Shown here piece after piece: positions 4,883 to 5,585 of a stretch of 5,585 bases of DNA. Made by a program: the position numbers and the translations under genes. Source of the DNA: an uncultured Eubacteriales bacterium (GTDB lineage Bacteria; Bacillota; Clostridia; Oscillospirales; Oscillospiraceae); assembly GCA_902496595.1 (NCBI GenBank), contig CABVBV010000136.1, forward strand, positions 1-5,585, given 5' to 3'. Numbering within the stretch: the first letter of the stretch is position 1; each line of letters begins with the position of its first letter. The notes under the pieces were generated by a model. That model did not search any database and was not told the DNA's origin. It worked only from the letters and a program-made list of their open reading frames with translations.

Positions 4883-5585
4883 ATGGGCAGCAAACTTGAC
4901 ATGAATACAGGGGGCAAAACGGCGGCTGACGGTGAGCTTATTACGCTCGCTCTTACAGAGCTGTACCCATTCAGTAGGCACCCTTACAAAGTCTGCGACG
5001 ACGACGCGATGCGAGATATGGCCGAGAGCGTGAAACAGTACGACGTCCTATCCCCAGCCATCGCGCGGCCTCTGCCGGAAGGTGGGTACGAGCTTGTATC
5101 CGGCCACCGGCGCAAGCGGGCGTGTGAGCTGGCGGGGTTGGAGACTATGCCGGTAATCGTCCGCGAGCTGGACGACGACGCGGCTGCGATCCTCGTCGTG
5201 GACAGCAATTTGCAGCGCGAAGGGCTGCTTCCGAGCGAGAGGGCGTTTGCGTACAAGCTCAAACTGGATGCGCTGCGGCATCAGGGAGAACGCACGGATT
5301 TAACTTCGGCCCAAGTTGGGCCGAAGTTAACAGCCGCAGAAAAAGTTGCAGAGGAAAGCCCAGATAGTAAGTCTCAAATAAAGCGCTACATCCGCCTCAC
5401 CGAGCTTATCCCTCCGCTGCTGGACATGGTGGACGAGCGCAAGATAGCGTTCAATCCGGCCTATGAGCTTTCGTTTTTGAAGCAGGACGAGCAGCGCCTT
5501 CTTCTCGACGCTATGGACAGCGAGCAGGCTACGCCGTCGCTGTCGCAGGCGCAGAGGCTCAAGCAGTTCTCCCAGCGCGGCGAGC
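4883..5585 (+). CDS. parB: ParB/Spo0J-family partition protein, partial (3' end outside window)
   Basis: The reading frame is open from the ATG to the window end (234 codons, no stop). The N-terminal ParB domain (about 18-115) shows LYPFSRHPYKV, a helix with MAESVKQYDVLSPAIARP, the nucleotide-box motif SGHRRKRACELAGL (74-86) and DSNLQREGLLPSERA (107-121). In the family these correspond to GERRxRA and ENxQR, the CTP-binding and CTPase motifs; here His replaces the Glu of the first. A linker (136-153) leads to a helix-turn-helix (about 154-175, EKVAEESPDSKSQIKRYIRL) for DNA binding. ParB proteins load on parS sites and help segregate plasmids, chromosomes or integrative elements. A near-ideal AGGAGGTGA site 8 nt upstream fixes the start. 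Base use is less GC-rich than in the kinase gene. It probably belongs to an integrated conjugative or mobilizable element rather than to the chromosomal parAB locus; this is inferred from its context and GHRR-type sequence. Confidence 0.88.
   Translation, partial: MGSKLDMNTGGKTAADGELITLALTELYPFSRHPYKVCDDDAMRDMAESVKQYDVLSPAIARPLPEGGYELVSGHRRKRACELAGLETMPVIVRELDDDAAAILVVDSNLQREGLLPSERAFAYKLKLDALRHQGERTDLTSAQVGPKLTAAEKVAEESPDSKSQIKRYIRLTELIPPLLDMVDERKIAFNPAYELSFLKQDEQRLLLDAMDSEQATPSLSQAQRLKQFSQRGE
5300..5330. repeat. Perfect 31-bp palindrome inside the ParB-like gene
   Basis: The arms TTAACTTCGGCCCAA (5300-5314) and TTGGGCCGAAGTTAA (5316-5330) are exact reverse complements around a single G at 5315. 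The sequence encodes the linker DLTSAQVGPKLT between the ParB nucleotide domain and the helix-turn-helix. It could be a protein-binding site or a strong mRNA hairpin. The palindrome is certain; function is unknown. Confidence 0.9.

Noticed and set aside
4282..4899. Plus-strand open frame overlapping the kinase 3' end and running to 4899
   Set aside because: Its first half is an out-of-frame shadow of the kinase. Only the last 41 codons, from ATG 4774, are considered as a possible leader ORF.
4984..5281. Minus-strand open frames opposite the ParB-like gene
   Set aside because: The plus-strand frame shows clear ParB motifs and a near-ideal ribosome site; the minus-strand frames show neither.
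1..5585. CRISPR array, insertion sequence ends, rRNA or riboswitch
   Set aside because: No regularly spaced repeats, transposase, terminal inverted repeats or conserved RNA motifs were seen.

Overview
The window reads as chromosomal DNA of a GC-rich Firmicute, most likely a gut-associated Clostridia (Oscillospiraceae-like). The reasons are strong GGAGG-type ribosome sites, short AT-rich promoter DNA between GC-rich genes, a 7TMR-DISM-type histidine kinase, a proline/glutamate-rich surface protein with a C-terminal membrane anchor, and a ParB-like protein of the kind carried by clostridial integrative elements. The taxon is inferred from gene style; no marker gene is present.

Layout: positions 1-274 are non-coding as far as can be seen, with a 13-bp stem-loop (62-99), a 7-4-7 direct repeat (204-221) and an extended -10 promoter (TTTACA/TGCTATAAT, 223-253). 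An OmpR/PhoB-type response regulator (275-961, +) follows. Then comes a minus-strand gene (1030-2604) for a secreted, proline-rich, membrane-anchored surface protein, with its own terminator (992 to 961) touching the regulator's stop codon. Only 25 bp separate its start from that of the membrane histidine kinase (2630-4606, +), and one 10-bp palindrome supplies the Shine-Dalgarno site of both divergent genes. The regulator and kinase are very likely cognate, so this is a two-component system split by a gene on the opposite strand. The kinase probably reads an extracytoplasmic signal through a jelly-roll-like outer domain and seven membrane helices, and phosphorylates the regulator. The surface protein is a candidate target or accessory sensor.

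From about 4720 the base composition falls and the style changes. A strong stem-loop (4680-4717) is oriented to stop minus-strand transcription, yet no minus-strand gene precedes it. It is followed by an AT-richer leader with a plus-strand terminator-like hairpin directly before the ribosome site of a ParB/Spo0J-like gene (4883 onward, cut by the window end). I read 4720-5585 as the start of an integrated mobile element. The ParB-like gene contains a perfect 31-bp palindrome.

The most interesting points are the split, possibly non-contiguous, operon of the two-component system, the shared palindromic ribosome site, the OmpR-like direct repeat at the regulator promoter, the attenuator-like leader before the ParB-like gene and the palindrome inside it. 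None of these can be called a new system from sequence alone.
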